Shown here in pieces: positions 25,688 through 34,419 of a DNA stretch of 64,000 bases (position 1 is the first letter of the stretch; each line of letters starts with the position of its first letter). The notes under the pieces were generated by a model. It was not told the origin of the DNA, did no database searches, and was given only the letters and a program-made list of their open reading frames with translations. The translations under genes were made by a program, and so were the position numbers. Source of the DNA: an uncultured Alphaproteobacteria bacterium (GTDB lineage: Bacteria; Pseudomonadota; Alphaproteobacteria; Caulobacterales; Caulobacteraceae); NCBI GenBank assembly GCA_903909375.1, contig CAIVVM010000025.1:92439-156438 (forward strand). The letters are read 5' to 3'.

Positions 25688-26007
25688 TCGGGAATCTCCG
25701 TTGTGGCTGCGTCCCGCGCAGGTTGAGGTTGGGAGGTCATCGCCAGGCGCTGCAGGCCGGATCCGGCGGCGACCGGCAAGGTCCGGTCCAGCTCTTCCAG
25801 GCGACGGGCATTTTCGCTCCAGAGCTGGGCCAGCGCCCAGGTCATGAGTGCGGCGACGACGCCCCAGGCCCGGCCCTTCAGGCCTTCAACGGCCTTGAGG
25901 GTGGCGGCAGATGTGGCCTTGATCTCGCCCAGACGTTCCTCACATCGAGACTCGTGGTCCGTGAGGCGCTGTTCCAGCGTGGCGAGCCGCTCTGTGGATG
26001 TGGCCAT
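25684..26007 (-). CDS. Holin-like small membrane protein (XhlA-like)
   Basis: 107 residues: an N-terminal coiled coil (LATLEQRLTDHESRCEERLG), then one membrane segment (RAWGVVAALMTWALAQLW, ~residues 45-62), then a polar tail. This coiled-coil plus single-helix form resembles XhlA-type proteins found with phage lysis genes. With the adjacent lipoprotein it would make a lysis pair, but no endolysin gene is visible anywhere in the block. Confidence 0.55.
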   Translation of the reverse strand: MATSTERLATLEQRLTDHESRCEERLGEIKATSAATLKAVEGLKGRAWGVVAALMTWALAQLWSENARRLEELDRTLPVAAGSGLQRLAMTSQPQPARDAATTEIPE

Positions 26008-26010
26008 AGC

Positions 26011-26949
26011 TTAGACCCACCTCGGCATCGGCGTCGCATTGATCTCCGCGCCGATCTGCGTCTCCTTGCCGGAGCCGGTTTCCGACTTGGCCTCCGCTGT
26101 CTGCTGCCCGGTGAAGAGCTGGATCGGCAGGCCGCTCAGCATCGCCACCACCTGCTGCGCATGAGCCATCGGCGCCTGCAGTTGCTGTTGCTGGACGCTC
26201 CGCAGGGTCTCGCCCAGTCCCGCCTGGGCCGCGATATTGGCGCGCATCGCTTCGTCGGCCGCCAGCTGTTGGCCCTGGCTCCTGAATCCAAGATCGATCT
26301 TCTGCGCCCGGTCCTGCAGCCGCGTCTGCGCATTGGCGATCCGCGCCTGGGTCGCCCGATCCGCGTCCCCGGCCGCAGCCCCAAGCGCGGTCTGGTAGGC
26401 TTGCGAGCGCAGCCCCGCCAGGGTCGAGGCCCTTGCCCGCGACAACTCCCCCTCTGTCATGCTCTGCGTCAGGGCGGCGCCGGAACCGCCGAACGCCCCC
26501 GAACCCGCCAGGTCAAGCGCCTGCTGCGCCCTTGTGCGACCCGCCTGCACGTCAAGGTCCGCCGCCGCGGTGTCGACCACATCCCTCAGATACGGATTGA
26601 GATAGCGATCCACAAAGTCATAGGCCTTGCCGCCAGAGGCGAACGGCGTCTCCGCAGTCTGGAAATCGGATGTCCAGCTGATGTCGGCCGGATCGCGCGG
26701 TCCGCCCGTCACACCGGACGGCTTCCACAGTCCGAGGCCTGCTGCAGCCGTCGCGGCCTGTCGTTGCAGATCATGTGTCGGCGCCACCAGCGACCCCGGG
26801 TCCAGACCGGCCACCTGTCCGACCTGGCCCGCGACCCTTTGGGTCAGGTTCGATCCCCACTCCGGAACCGTGGGCGTTGTGGTCGTGTTGGAGGTCGAGC
26901 TACTCGCATTGCTCCACTTCTTGCGGTTCCCGTTCAGCTTCAGACTCAT
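26011..26949 (-). CDS. Virion-internal/ejection-type protein (putative)
   Basis: 312 residues, rich in Ala, Gln and Gly, mostly helical: VDTAAADLDVQAGRTRAQQA, SGAFGGSGAALTQSM, LRSQAYQTALGAAAGDADRA and a Q-rich stretch near residue 255. The N terminus is Ser/Thr-rich. Long Ala/Gln-rich helical proteins at the end of podoviral tail modules are usually ejected internal virion proteins. The position next to the gp10-like gene supports this; no sequence motif proves it. Confidence 0.5.
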   Translation of the reverse strand: MSLKLNGNRKKWSNASSSTSNTTTTPTVPEWGSNLTQRVAGQVGQVAGLDPGSLVAPTHDLQRQAATAAAGLGLWKPSGVTGGPRDPADISWTSDFQTAETPFASGGKAYDFVDRYLNPYLRDVVDTAAADLDVQAGRTRAQQALDLAGSGAFGGSGAALTQSMTEGELSRARASTLAGLRSQAYQTALGAAAGDADRATQARIANAQTRLQDRAQKIDLGFRSQGQQLAADEAMRANIAAQAGLGETLRSVQQQQLQAPMAHAQQVVAMLSGLPIQLFTGQQTAEAKSETGSGKETQIGAEINATPMPRWV

Positions 26950-27315
26950 CTACAGCTCCTTCGTAATGATGCGCGCCAGCGGCGCGTAACCCATGGGCGC
27001 CAGCGCCCGTTCCCAGCCCGGGCGGCCAACGATCAGCACGCGCTGACAGCCGTTCGTCCGCGCCCAGGCTTCAGCCTGTGGGCGCAGGCGGCCCACCAGT
27101 TCGTCCAGATCCCCGCCCGCCAGCCAGATCAGCAGCCGCCGCGCCTGCGGTTCGTCCTCGATCAGGGTCACCATGGCCGCGTGGTCGCCCGGCCAGGCCT
27201 GCGCCTCTCCCGCGTCCACCAGGGCCCAGACATCCTCGAGCGTGTAGCCGCCTCCGGCATGCGCCAGGGCAGCTTCCAGCCAACCGCTGCAGCGCTGCCG
27301 CTCAGCCTCCGTCAC
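26950..27315 (-). CDS. Small phage protein with GNAT-like C-terminal segment
   Basis: GTG 27315 overlaps the stop of the gp10-like gene (GTGA), giving 121 residues. The C-terminal half (ARTNGCQRVLIVGRPGWERALAPMGYAPLARIITKEL) reads like the end of a GNAT acyltransferase fold. Such small proteins are a regular partner of podoviral tail genes. Enzymatic activity is doubtful because the CoA-binding Q/RxxGxG/A loop is not visible. Confidence 0.5.
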   Translation of the reverse strand: MTEAERQRCSGWLEAALAHAGGGYTLEDVWALVDAGEAQAWPGDHAAMVTLIEDEPQARRLLIWLAGGDLDELVGRLRPQAEAWARTNGCQRVLIVGRPGWERALAPMGYAPLARIITKEL

Positions 27316-28844
27316 AGCCGGCCCGCCGGCGCGGCGTCGAAGATCGGCGCCCCGATCCGGCATCCGGTGGGCGCGCTCTGGCCTGAAAACCGCGTCCGGA
27401 ACAGCCGGCCGCTGACGAGCAGGTCACCCTTCGCCTCGCCCGGGGCCAGGGTCACGCTCCGGGTGGTCGCACCCGTGTCCTGCGGATGGAGCCGCCCCGA
27501 CAACGCCACCGTTACCGGGCCGATCTGATCCTTGAAATCTGGCCAGACGCCCCGAACCAGCATCGTCCGATTGGGATCCAGCACGCTGTCCGCACTCTCG
27601 ATGAACCAGCCGAAGCCCCCGCCGTCAGCCGAGCGCCCCTTCTCGTGCAGATAGACGGCCCCCTCATAGGTAGCCCCGATGGGGTAGGCGGACGGGCCGG
27701 AGTCCACATACGCCGTGCGCGCCATGACGCCCCGGTGCCAGGCGCCTGCGTCCGGGCCGCTCAGGGCAAGACCCAGGTAGCGACTGTTCTCATAGCCATC
27801 GCGCCGGTCAGGATAGTCGAACCGGACCTCGGAGAATTCCGCGTTGGACGACGCCACCACCTTGTCGCCCTGGCTCGCCGCCAGTTCCACGGCGAAGTCG
27901 CGCCGGATCGGGCAGGCGACCGGCTCGGCCTGCCCACCCAGCGCATAGCGATAGAATTGCCGGTCAGGGCTGACCCAGAACGCGGCCTGCCCCACCACGA
28001 CCGCCGCATTCGGCCCGATCAGGCCGCAGTTCCGGCCAACCCGATCGAACCGCCAGGGCTGGTTCAACGCACCGACAAACGTGCCCAGGAACAGGGCGTC
28101 GCTGGTCCAGACCAGCAGGCACGGTCCACACATCCGCCCGCCGACAATCCGGCCCCCGCCGGTCAGGATGTACTCGCGCGCAGTCGATCCGCTGGCGCTC
28201 GTACTCCACTGGGTGTTGTTGCGGATCGAGGAATGGCGGACGCAGAGCGGATTGAAGGCGCCCGAGACCTCTTCATTGCAGCCCAGCGCGAACACCTGGT
28301 AGCCGCCGCCCTGCGGCGCCACCAGCATCTGCGTCACGTTCGCGGGCGCATTGGCCAGGGCCTGCGCCTTCTGCGCCGTGTCGTTGGTCCAGGCGAAGAT
28401 GGTCTGGTTGCGCGGGCTCGCCAGCAGCTGTTGCCCCCAGGCGCCGAACGACCAGGTCAGCGGGAAGTAGTCCGAGACCGCCGGCAGGCCAAACCCGCCC
28501 ACGCCATAGGCCCCCGTGCCGAACCCCGCCGATCCGGCGCCGTCGATGGCGCCCGCCGCGAAGCCGGCGGCAGGCGTGATGTCGAACAGAGCCCCGCCTC
28601 GCCACAGCTGGAGCTTGCTGTGCGTGCCGAAGGCGATGTCCAGGACGCCGGCATTGTCGGTCCAGGGAAACACCCCCCGGCAAACCCCGGTCAGGGAGTC
28701 CGTCATCAGCCGTTCCCAACCGCCGATCACCTCGGGCCGGCCCAGCCGGAAGCGCACGTTCGAACCGTCGGCCCAACGCCCCGAGCCCGCCAGGGTGGTG
28801 TCGTCACCGTTCAGTCCCGGTGGAAACTCCAGGGGAATCCTCAT
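27312..28844 (-). CDS. P22 gp10-like DNA stabilisation/tail protein (putative)
   Basis: 510 residues. Opens MRIPLEFPPGLNGDDTTLAG and RWADGSNVRFRLGRPEVIGG, a pattern seen in gp10-type hub proteins that close the portal channel. The body is a series of beta repeats (WTDNAGVLDIAFGTHSKLQL, FPLTWSFGAWGQQLLASPRN, LVWTSDALFLGTF) consistent with a beta-propeller. It lies downstream of fibre-like genes, as in P22-type order. It may equally be described as a tail hub protein of unknown exact type. Confidence 0.6.
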   Translation of the reverse strand: MRIPLEFPPGLNGDDTTLAGSGRWADGSNVRFRLGRPEVIGGWERLMTDSLTGVCRGVFPWTDNAGVLDIAFGTHSKLQLWRGGALFDITPAAGFAAGAIDGAGSAGFGTGAYGVGGFGLPAVSDYFPLTWSFGAWGQQLLASPRNQTIFAWTNDTAQKAQALANAPANVTQMLVAPQGGGYQVFALGCNEEVSGAFNPLCVRHSSIRNNTQWSTSASGSTAREYILTGGGRIVGGRMCGPCLLVWTSDALFLGTFVGALNQPWRFDRVGRNCGLIGPNAAVVVGQAAFWVSPDRQFYRYALGGQAEPVACPIRRDFAVELAASQGDKVVASSNAEFSEVRFDYPDRRDGYENSRYLGLALSGPDAGAWHRGVMARTAYVDSGPSAYPIGATYEGAVYLHEKGRSADGGGFGWFIESADSVLDPNRTMLVRGVWPDFKDQIGPVTVALSGRLHPQDTGATTRSVTLAPGEAKGDLLVSGRLFRTRFSGQSAPTGCRIGAPIFDAAPAGRL

Positions 28845-28959
28845 CTGCGCCCTCCTGCCGATTACGAGCGTTCAAGTTGAAAAAAGGGGGCGGCGCGCTT
28901 GTGTCCGCGGGCGAGCGGCCTCAATGATCCGGGCCAGTTCCAGACCGCGTTGAGGCCCC

Positions 28960-30603
28960 GTGTCCGAGACCACATCCGCCGTGATCCGCGCCCATGCCGA
29001 TGGCTATGACATGGCCAAGCCGGCGCTCATGGGTCGTCAGGCCGCCGGCAATGGCTTCCTGCGCGCCGCCGTCTACGCCCGTGACGGCCAGCCGATCCGT
29101 GGCCTCTCGCCCAATGCAGACATTGCCCGCGGCTTCGAAGCCATCGTCAAGGGCATCGACCCGGCCGCCCCGTTTGAATGGATCAAGTCGGCCGAACCGG
29201 AACGCATCGGCGCCACCGGCGTGCTCTATCTGGCGGACATCTCTGTCGCGACGCACGCACGCGCCAGGGTCAGGACCGGCATCAACGCCTATTCGCTATG
29301 CGGCGTCACCCACACCACCGCCAGCCAGATCGCCATGAACGAGATCGCCGGCCTGTTGCGCGAAGCCGTGATGCCCTGGGACGCCCTGGTCTGCACGTCC
29401 AGCGCCGTCCTCGAAACGGTCCGCCGCGTCCACGAGGCCGAGGCCGATTACCTGCGCTGGCGCCATGGCGTCGACGCGCGCATCGAGGGGCCACAGCTCC
29501 CGGTCATTCCGCTGGGCGTTCACTGCGCCGACTTCGACTTCAGCGAGGCCCAGCGGGCCGGAGGCCGCGCGGCCCTTGATCTGGCCGATGATGAAGTGGC
29601 CGCCCTCTTCGTCGGCCGCCTCGTCTATCACGCCAAGGCGCACCCTCACGCCATGTACCGGGGCCTTCAGCTGGCGGCGGAGCGCACCGGCAAACGGGTG
29701 GCCCTCATTCTCTGCGGCTGGACGCCCTCCGAGCGCGTCGAGGAGGTCTTTCGCCAGGGCGCCGCCCAGTTCGCCCCCGACGTGCGCCTGATCTTCGTCG
29801 AGGGTCGCGATCCGCCCAGACGCGACAATGCCTGGGCCGCTGCCGACATCTTCGTCACCCTCGCCGACAATATCCAGGAAACCTTCGGCCTGACTCCCAT
29901 CGAGGCGATGGCGGCTGGCCTGCCTGTGGTCGTCACCGACTGGGATGGCTATCGCGACACCGTCCGCGACGGCGTTGATGGCTTCCGCATCGCCACCTGG
30001 GCGCCTGAGCCCGGCATGGGAACGCCCCTCGCGCGCGGCCACGAAAGCGGCGTCCTCAACTATGACCGCTACTGCGGTTTTGCCTCGGCCACCACCGCGC
30101 TGGATCTGGCCCATCTGGTCGACGCGCTTTCGGCCCTGATCGACAATCCCGGCATCCGCAAGGCCATGGGCGCGTCAGGCCGCCAGCGCGCGCGTGACCT
30201 CTACGACTGGCCGGTGATCTATCGCCAGTACCAGGCGCTCTGGTCCGAGTTGAACGCCCGCCGGCGTTTCCTCACCCGGCCCCTCGCCGGCGCGCCGGCC
30301 ACCCTGTCCACCAACCTCGACCCGTTCGAGGTCTTCGGCCACTACCCGACCCATCAGATCTCCGCGACAACGCCGCTGACCCTGACGCCCGGCGCCACCC
30401 GCGAGCAGCTCCTGGCCTGCCTGGACCATCCCCTCTTCGGAACCATCCCCAGCCCCCGCGACCTCGTCCTCAGCGTCTTCGCCGCCGTGGAAACCGGCGA
30501 CACAACCCCCACCGCGATCGCCAGCCGGGTCAACTACCCCGTCTCCGCCATCGGCCGAACGCTAGGCCAACTGGCCAAGATGGGCGTGGTTAGGTTGGGG
30601 TAG
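28960..30603 (+). CDS. Glycosyltransferase family 4 protein (phage-cluster cargo)
   Basis: 547 residues from a GTG start. The GT4 donor-binding half is clear: ALFVGRLVYHAKAHPHAMYR, then the EX7E motif ETFGLTPIEAMAAGLPVVVT. An extra C-terminal ~110 residues (HYPTHQISATTPLTLTPGAT ... GRTLGQLAKMGVVRLG) end in a winged-helix-like segment, unusual for GT4. Transcribed against the structural genes and followed 6 bp later by an FkbM methyltransferase gene, it is a two-gene insert that might modify surface glycans. Acceptor unknown. Confidence 0.8.
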   Translation: MSETTSAVIRAHADGYDMAKPALMGRQAAGNGFLRAAVYARDGQPIRGLSPNADIARGFEAIVKGIDPAAPFEWIKSAEPERIGATGVLYLADISVATHARARVRTGINAYSLCGVTHTTASQIAMNEIAGLLREAVMPWDALVCTSSAVLETVRRVHEAEADYLRWRHGVDARIEGPQLPVIPLGVHCADFDFSEAQRAGGRAALDLADDEVAALFVGRLVYHAKAHPHAMYRGLQLAAERTGKRVALILCGWTPSERVEEVFRQGAAQFAPDVRLIFVEGRDPPRRDNAWAAADIFVTLADNIQETFGLTPIEAMAAGLPVVVTDWDGYRDTVRDGVDGFRIATWAPEPGMGTPLARGHESGVLNYDRYCGFASATTALDLAHLVDALSALIDNPGIRKAMGASGRQRARDLYDWPVIYRQYQALWSELNARRRFLTRPLAGAPATLSTNLDPFEVFGHYPTHQISATTPLTLTPGATREQLLACLDHPLFGTIPSPRDLVLSVFAAVETGDTTPTAIASRVNYPVSAIGRTLGQLAKMGVVRLG

Positions 30604-30609
30604 TTCGGA

Positions 30610-31410
30610 ATGCTGAAGCTCGCGAACGCCTACGGAATGAAGTTCCTCGTCCCGCCGAATGACGAGGGCGTCGGATCTTGCCTGCTGGAAGCTGGCGAGT
30701 TTGCGCGGGTCGAACTTGAATTCATCCTGGCGTCTTGCGACGGAAATTTGCTCGATGTCGGCGCCAATATCGGCGCCATCGGCCTGCCCTTCGCGGCCCG
30801 CCGGCCCAACGCCAAAGTCATCGCCATCGAAGCCCACCGCGACATCGCGGAAATCCTTCAGGCCAACGTAAACCTGAACGGGCTCACCAATGTAGACGTA
30901 ATCCATGCAGCGGCAGGCGAGCGGGAGGGAGAGGCGGACATCCCGATCCCTCCTGTAGACCGGATTGGAAACATCGGCGCAGGTTCGCTGTATGACGCTG
31001 GTTATCCGACGCTACGGACCAAGTTCATCCCACTCGACTCTTTGAAAGCCTCAAGTCCATCACTTGTGAAGATTGATGTTGAAGGTTTTGAGCCTCGAGT
31101 GTTGGACGGATCGAAGTTCCTGTTAGAAAATACTAGGCCAGAATGGCTCATTGAAATTTCGAGAGAACGAAAAAATACGACGCTCTTAGTATCTAATACG
31201 CTGATGAAAGCAGGCTATTCTCTATATTGGTTTTTCTCACCCTTCATATCAGGGCCAATCGAAATAAAGGGGACGCTGATGCGGGGAGATTTTTCAATTT
31301 TCGCAACAGATCGCACCCCTCGTTGGAAGTTGCCGCGATTTGGAAGCAGTTGGCCGAAGGGTAGTCTTGATTTTCCCTATCTTTCAGATCCGACCCTCAG
31401 AACTTCATGA
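30610..31410 (+). CDS. FkbM family methyltransferase
   Basis: 266 residues. SAM-binding motif I is NLLDVGANIGAIGLPFA, motif II includes KVIAIEAHRD, and the FkbM signature PSLVKIDVEGFEPRVLDGSK is intact. FkbM enzymes O-methylate sugars and natural products. The last ~110 codons (from about 31080) are clearly AT-richer than the first half and neighbours, suggesting recombination inside the gene. Its stop overlaps by a few bases the end of the convergent glycine-rich fibre gene. Probably works with the glycosyltransferase upstream. Confidence 0.85.
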   Translation: MLKLANAYGMKFLVPPNDEGVGSCLLEAGEFARVELEFILASCDGNLLDVGANIGAIGLPFAARRPNAKVIAIEAHRDIAEILQANVNLNGLTNVDVIHAAAGEREGEADIPIPPVDRIGNIGAGSLYDAGYPTLRTKFIPLDSLKASSPSLVKIDVEGFEPRVLDGSKFLLENTRPEWLIEISRERKNTTLLVSNTLMKAGYSLYWFFSPFISGPIEIKGTLMRGDFSIFATDRTPRWKLPRFGSSWPKGSLDFPYLSDPTLRTS

Positions 31411-32019
31411 AGCCCTAAGTAGCAAGATTATCACTCGACCCGCCCCACCATTCGAAGATGCCCCACCCCCGGTTACCCCCGCGGAGCCGTCTCCGATCCC
31501 AGCGAAAGTTGAGCCAATTTCGGGGAAGGATCCGCCGCTTCCACCCAAAGGAGAGGGCTGATCGCCGCCACGCGCTCCAGGCCTTAGTGTTCCAATCCCT
31601 GATGCTTGGCCTCCTAAGCCACCGCCCGCATTGGCCCAAAGGCCAGCCCTACCTCCACCGGCACGCAATGTGCCTATAGGTGTCGATAGTACGGTATCAG
31701 TGCCGTCGTTGCCGTCCGTAAGGTCGGGCACACCACTCCCGGGGACACCCACCGAGTAGGATATCTGCTGACCTCGCGACAAGCGCATCCGATAGGTCAC
31801 AGCGGCCCCGCCACCTCCCCCTCCGCCCGATCCGGCCCCGCCCGAACCGCCAGCGCCCCAACCGAAGATCAAAGCTATGCAAGGGCGCGGAGCGGTGACA
31901 GTTCCCGATCCAGAGACGGCATAAACTGGCATCGAAACTAGCTGAAGAAGCGCCTCTCGATAGGATTTCTTTGCGACCACCCCCTGCCCCACAAACCCCC
32001 TGAGCTTCTGCCGCACCAT
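31405..32019 (-). CDS. Glycine-rich fibre-like phage protein
   Basis: About 204 residues if the ATG that overlaps the upstream stop (TGATG at 32017-32021) is used; a start five codons upstream is also possible. The middle is a glycine-rich sheet (FGWGAGGSGGAGSGGGGGGG; GGGRAGLWANAGGGLGGQAS) and the C terminus ends in SNGGAGRVIILLLRAS. Glycine-rich domains of this kind form polyglycine-II cores at receptor-binding tips of phage fibres. I infer a tail-fibre tip or adhesin. Confidence 0.6.
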   Translation of the reverse strand: MVRQKLRGFVGQGVVAKKSYREALLQLVSMPVYAVSGSGTVTAPRPCIALIFGWGAGGSGGAGSGGGGGGGAAVTYRMRLSRGQQISYSVGVPGSGVPDLTDGNDGTDTVLSTPIGTLRAGGGRAGLWANAGGGLGGQASGIGTLRPGARGGDQPSPLGGSGGSFPEIGSTFAGIGDGSAGVTGGGASSNGGAGRVIILLLRAS

Positions 32020-32429
32020 CAGTAGTCCGCCCATTCAGCGTTGAAGGTGATCTGCTTGGCCACGCGCACGGCCGCATAGACCCGCTCGTTCGGCGCCAGG
32101 ATCAGCGGGTTGTCGTCGGAAAAGCCAAAGTCGGCCGTGGGAACCTCGGTGGTGTCGGCCATGGTGTAGGCGCCGGCCACCGCACTTTCGAAGAACAGCC
32201 GCGTCGCCCCCGCATCGCGCGATCGGAACAGTTGCAGTTGCACCGCGCTCGCCAGGGTCTCCAGCGGGATCGCGCCTACCCGCGTCACCCGCGCGCCGTT
32301 GGCGCCTGCCGTGATCAGCAGCACGGTGTTGGTGGGGCTGGTCGTATAGGTCGTGTTGGCCGCCGAGCACGCCGCGTTGCTGGTCTGCGGTGTCTGGGGC
32401 GTGATGATGGAATTGGCTGTAACCGGCAT
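32019..32429 (-). CDS. Phage structural protein of unknown role
   Basis: 136 residues, mostly beta strands: TTYTTSPTNTVLLITAGANG, GAIPLETLASAVQLQLFRSR, AVAGAYTMADTTEVPTADFG and NERVYAAVRVAKQITFNAEW. No signal or membrane segment. It lies between two fibre-like genes with overlapping or close ends (12 bp to the upstream gene). A small beta-sandwich tail or decoration protein is likely. Confidence 0.6.
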   Translation of the reverse strand: MPVTANSIITPQTPQTSNAACSAANTTYTTSPTNTVLLITAGANGARVTRVGAIPLETLASAVQLQLFRSRDAGATRLFFESAVAGAYTMADTTEVPTADFGFSDDNPLILAPNERVYAAVRVAKQITFNAEWADY

Positions 32430-32441
32430 CGTCAGTGTCTC

Positions 32442-33032
32442 CTAAAGGGCAACGGCGAAAGCGAGCGCGAGGCCCTTTACGGCGCTCGCATAGTCGCTGA
32501 GATCTGAGGTGGAGAGCGCCCGCCAGCTGGCGTTGGTCCCGTTTGTGGAGACCACCTTGCCGGCGTTTCCGCTCTGGGCCGGCAGGGCGCCGGCGTTGTA
32601 GGACCAGGCCACGCTCGAGACCCAGTCCTTGATCGAGGCGCCGCCGTAGCCGGGCGTCTTCACCGCGCCCCCGTCAGTCAGCACCCAAACGATGTCGCCA
32701 GGGTCCACGGTCACGGTACCGCCCGCCCCCGTGGTCAGGGTCACCGGCCCCGCACAGGCGTTCCAGACAAGATAGGTCTTGCTCACCGCCGGCACCGTCA
32801 CCGTAAATGGCCCGGCCCCGCCGGTGAACTTGATCATCGCCGCGCGCGCCTCGTCGTCCTGGGCGTTGGCGGTGGTCAGGGCGGCATTGCCGGTCAGCGG
32901 CTTGGTCAGCCAGCCCGCCACGGCATAGTCCGCCTTCTGCAGGACGGCGTTGAGTTTCTCCCCCCAAAGATTGATGTTTTCGCCGGTGAACTGCAGTTCG
33001 AACCGGAGTGAAGTCGACCAGGATGAAGGCAT
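32442..33032 (-). CDS. Phage tail/fibre-associated protein
   Basis: ATG 33032 overlaps the upstream stop (TGATG), giving 196 residues. N terminus LRFELQFTGENINLWGEKLN with LTKPLTGNAALTTANAQDDEA is the kind of domain that begins tail-fibre proteins of marine and alphaproteobacterial podoviruses. Beta strands follow (VTLTTGAGGTVTVDPGDIVW). The C terminus SDYASAVKGLALAFAVAL is hydrophobic. Likely anchors fibres to the tail. Confidence 0.6.
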   Translation of the reverse strand: MPSSWSTSLRFELQFTGENINLWGEKLNAVLQKADYAVAGWLTKPLTGNAALTTANAQDDEARAAMIKFTGGAGPFTVTVPAVSKTYLVWNACAGPVTLTTGAGGTVTVDPGDIVWVLTDGGAVKTPGYGGASIKDWVSSVAWSYNAGALPAQSGNAGKVVSTNGTNASWRALSTSDLSDYASAVKGLALAFAVAL

Positions 33033-33280
33033 CAGACGATCACGGCTCCCGTGTCTTGGCGGATCCAGTTGATCCCGTTGGAATGGGCGAGAATGTTCAG
33101 GTCGGTGACCAGCACCAGGGTCTGGGGATGGCTGGCGGCCGGCGGCAATCCGGCCTGCGCCACGGCCCACAGCGGCGTCGGCCGCCCGGGCGCGAACAGT
33201 GCGCTCAAGGCGTCATGTACTGACTTCAGAAAAGGCCGCAGCCCCTCCGGCGTATCCGGTCCCGGCGGCAGCAGCATCAC
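33032..33280 (-). CDS. Small phage protein, 82 residues
   Basis: Overlaps both neighbours by a few bases, which supports it as a real translated gene. Starts MMLLPPGPDTPEGLRPFLKS and ends TDLNILAHSNGINWIRQDTG. No recognised domain, signal or membrane helix. In podoviral gene order the place after the connector is often taken by small tail or neck proteins. Confidence 0.55.
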   Translation of the reverse strand: MMLLPPGPDTPEGLRPFLKSVHDALSALFAPGRPTPLWAVAQAGLPPAASHPQTLVLVTDLNILAHSNGINWIRQDTGAVIV

Positions 33281-33903
33281 GCGCCCCGCGCCGCAATCAG
33301 GTCCGGCAGCTCACTACTCAGCCGCCCGGGCGCGCGGCTGCGGGCCTCCTTGGCGTTGGCGTCGCCAAGTGCGCGGGCCAGCTTGCTCTCATAGGCGCCC
33401 GCCAGTTCCGCATCGCGCAGGAACGGCGCCGCCTCGCTCAGCGTGGCAAACAGGTAGATGTCCGGAAACTCGCTCAGCAGCCCGTTCGTCGGCGCCGCAT
33501 CCGACAGCGCAAACCGGCGCAGCATCCGCAGCGTGAAGCCATAGGTCTGGTCGCAGGGCCGGTCGAACGCCAGGTTGGCCCCGTCCACCGTCCAGGCGCC
33601 CGGCTCCCCGCGGCGCGCCGAAACCCCGATCAGCCCGGCCTCCCGGAACGGCACTTCGTCCCGGCCGGTCGCCCGCTCGATCCACAGCCTGAGCGGCTCG
33701 GTGAACCCGGCCGGCAGCGCCAGCGTCCGTACGCCCGCGCCCGCCGACAGCGAAACCTCCGCCTCGGCCAGCCTGGCCCGCATCACCCGGTTCAACCGGG
33801 CCTCCGCCAGCGCAATGAATTCCGGGATGCGCGCGGTCAGATCCGCCCGCACAAGCCAGTTCGCCGCCGCCGCCTGCAGCTCGGCATAGGTCGTGATCGC
33901 CAT
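33277..33903 (-). CDS. Head-to-tail connector/adaptor protein
   Basis: 208 residues: TYAELQAAAANWLVRADLTA, IPEFIALAEARLNRVMRARL, PLRLWIERATGRDEVPF and DIYLFATLSEAAPFLRD. The opening (tYaeLqaavanWl.R.DL) with the following helical bundle is the standard form of podoviral adaptor proteins that bind the portal ring, comparable to P22 gp4. It follows the coat gene but for one inserted cassette. A terminator-like hairpin lies only 18 bp before its start. Confidence 0.75.
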   Translation of the reverse strand: MAITTYAELQAAAANWLVRADLTARIPEFIALAEARLNRVMRARLAEAEVSLSAGAGVRTLALPAGFTEPLRLWIERATGRDEVPFREAGLIGVSARRGEPGAWTVDGANLAFDRPCDQTYGFTLRMLRRFALSDAAPTNGLLSEFPDIYLFATLSEAAPFLRDAELAGAYESKLARALGDANAKEARSRAPGRLSSELPDLIAARGA

Positions 33904-33920
33904 CTTGGGCTCCAGACATG

Positions 33921-33941
33921 AAAAAGCCGCCCGGAGGCGGC
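33921..33941 (-). terminator. Rho-independent-type terminator before the connector gene
   Basis: Minus strand: GCCGCC-TCCG-GGCGGC followed by TTTTT, ending 18 bp before the connector's ATG and downstream of the 34012-34834 cassette. Confidence 0.7.
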
Positions 33942-34011
33942 ATTGAGGGGAATGAAAGAGTGGCGGCGCGTCCCGGCTAAATCGCAGCCAACGTGTCGCG
34001 CGATGCGCCGC

Positions 34012-34419
34012 CTACAGCATGGCCAGCCCGATCCAGACCAGGAATGGCATCGCGCTCAGTATCAGCCAGGCAACCATGGCGCCGGCAAACGCCACAAACG
34101 GCATCGCGCCCGGTACGCGCTTGACAATCACCCGATCCATCAGCGCCGTCATCACGCCAAACAGGATGATTGATAGTATGGCAGACGTGCCCTCCGGGAA
34201 AAACAGCGCGAGCGTTACGGGAACCAGTGAGAAAGGGATGCTGATCGTGTTTCCGATCTCGAGCCAGGGATCATAAACGATCAGACCCGGAATGCCGTAG
34301 TAGCCGATGAGCCCTACGGGCAGGCTGATCCACAGCCACGCGCGGAGCACCCAACGCGGAATCGTAAGTCTCCGCCGTTCAGCGAACCCGGATTTTCCCT
34401 GACCGGCTGGCTCGTCCAT
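34012..34419 (-). CDS. Multi-pass membrane protein, possible immunity partner
   Basis: From ATG 34419 about 135 residues with four probable membrane helices (VLRAWLWISLPVGLIGYYG; ISIPFSLVPVTLALFF; SAILSIILFGVMTALM; PFVAFAGAMVAWLILSAMPF). Its start lies 40 bp inside the upstream gene (34379-34834), so the two are coupled. The gene pair is wedged between the connector and coat genes, and the same arrangement recurs elsewhere in the cluster. The immunity role is inferred from the pattern only. Confidence 0.6.
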   Translation of the reverse strand: MDEPAGQGKSGFAERRRLTIPRWVLRAWLWISLPVGLIGYYGIPGLIVYDPWLEIGNTISIPFSLVPVTLALFFPEGTSAILSIILFGVMTALMDRVIVKRVPGAMPFVAFAGAMVAWLILSAMPFLVWIGLAML

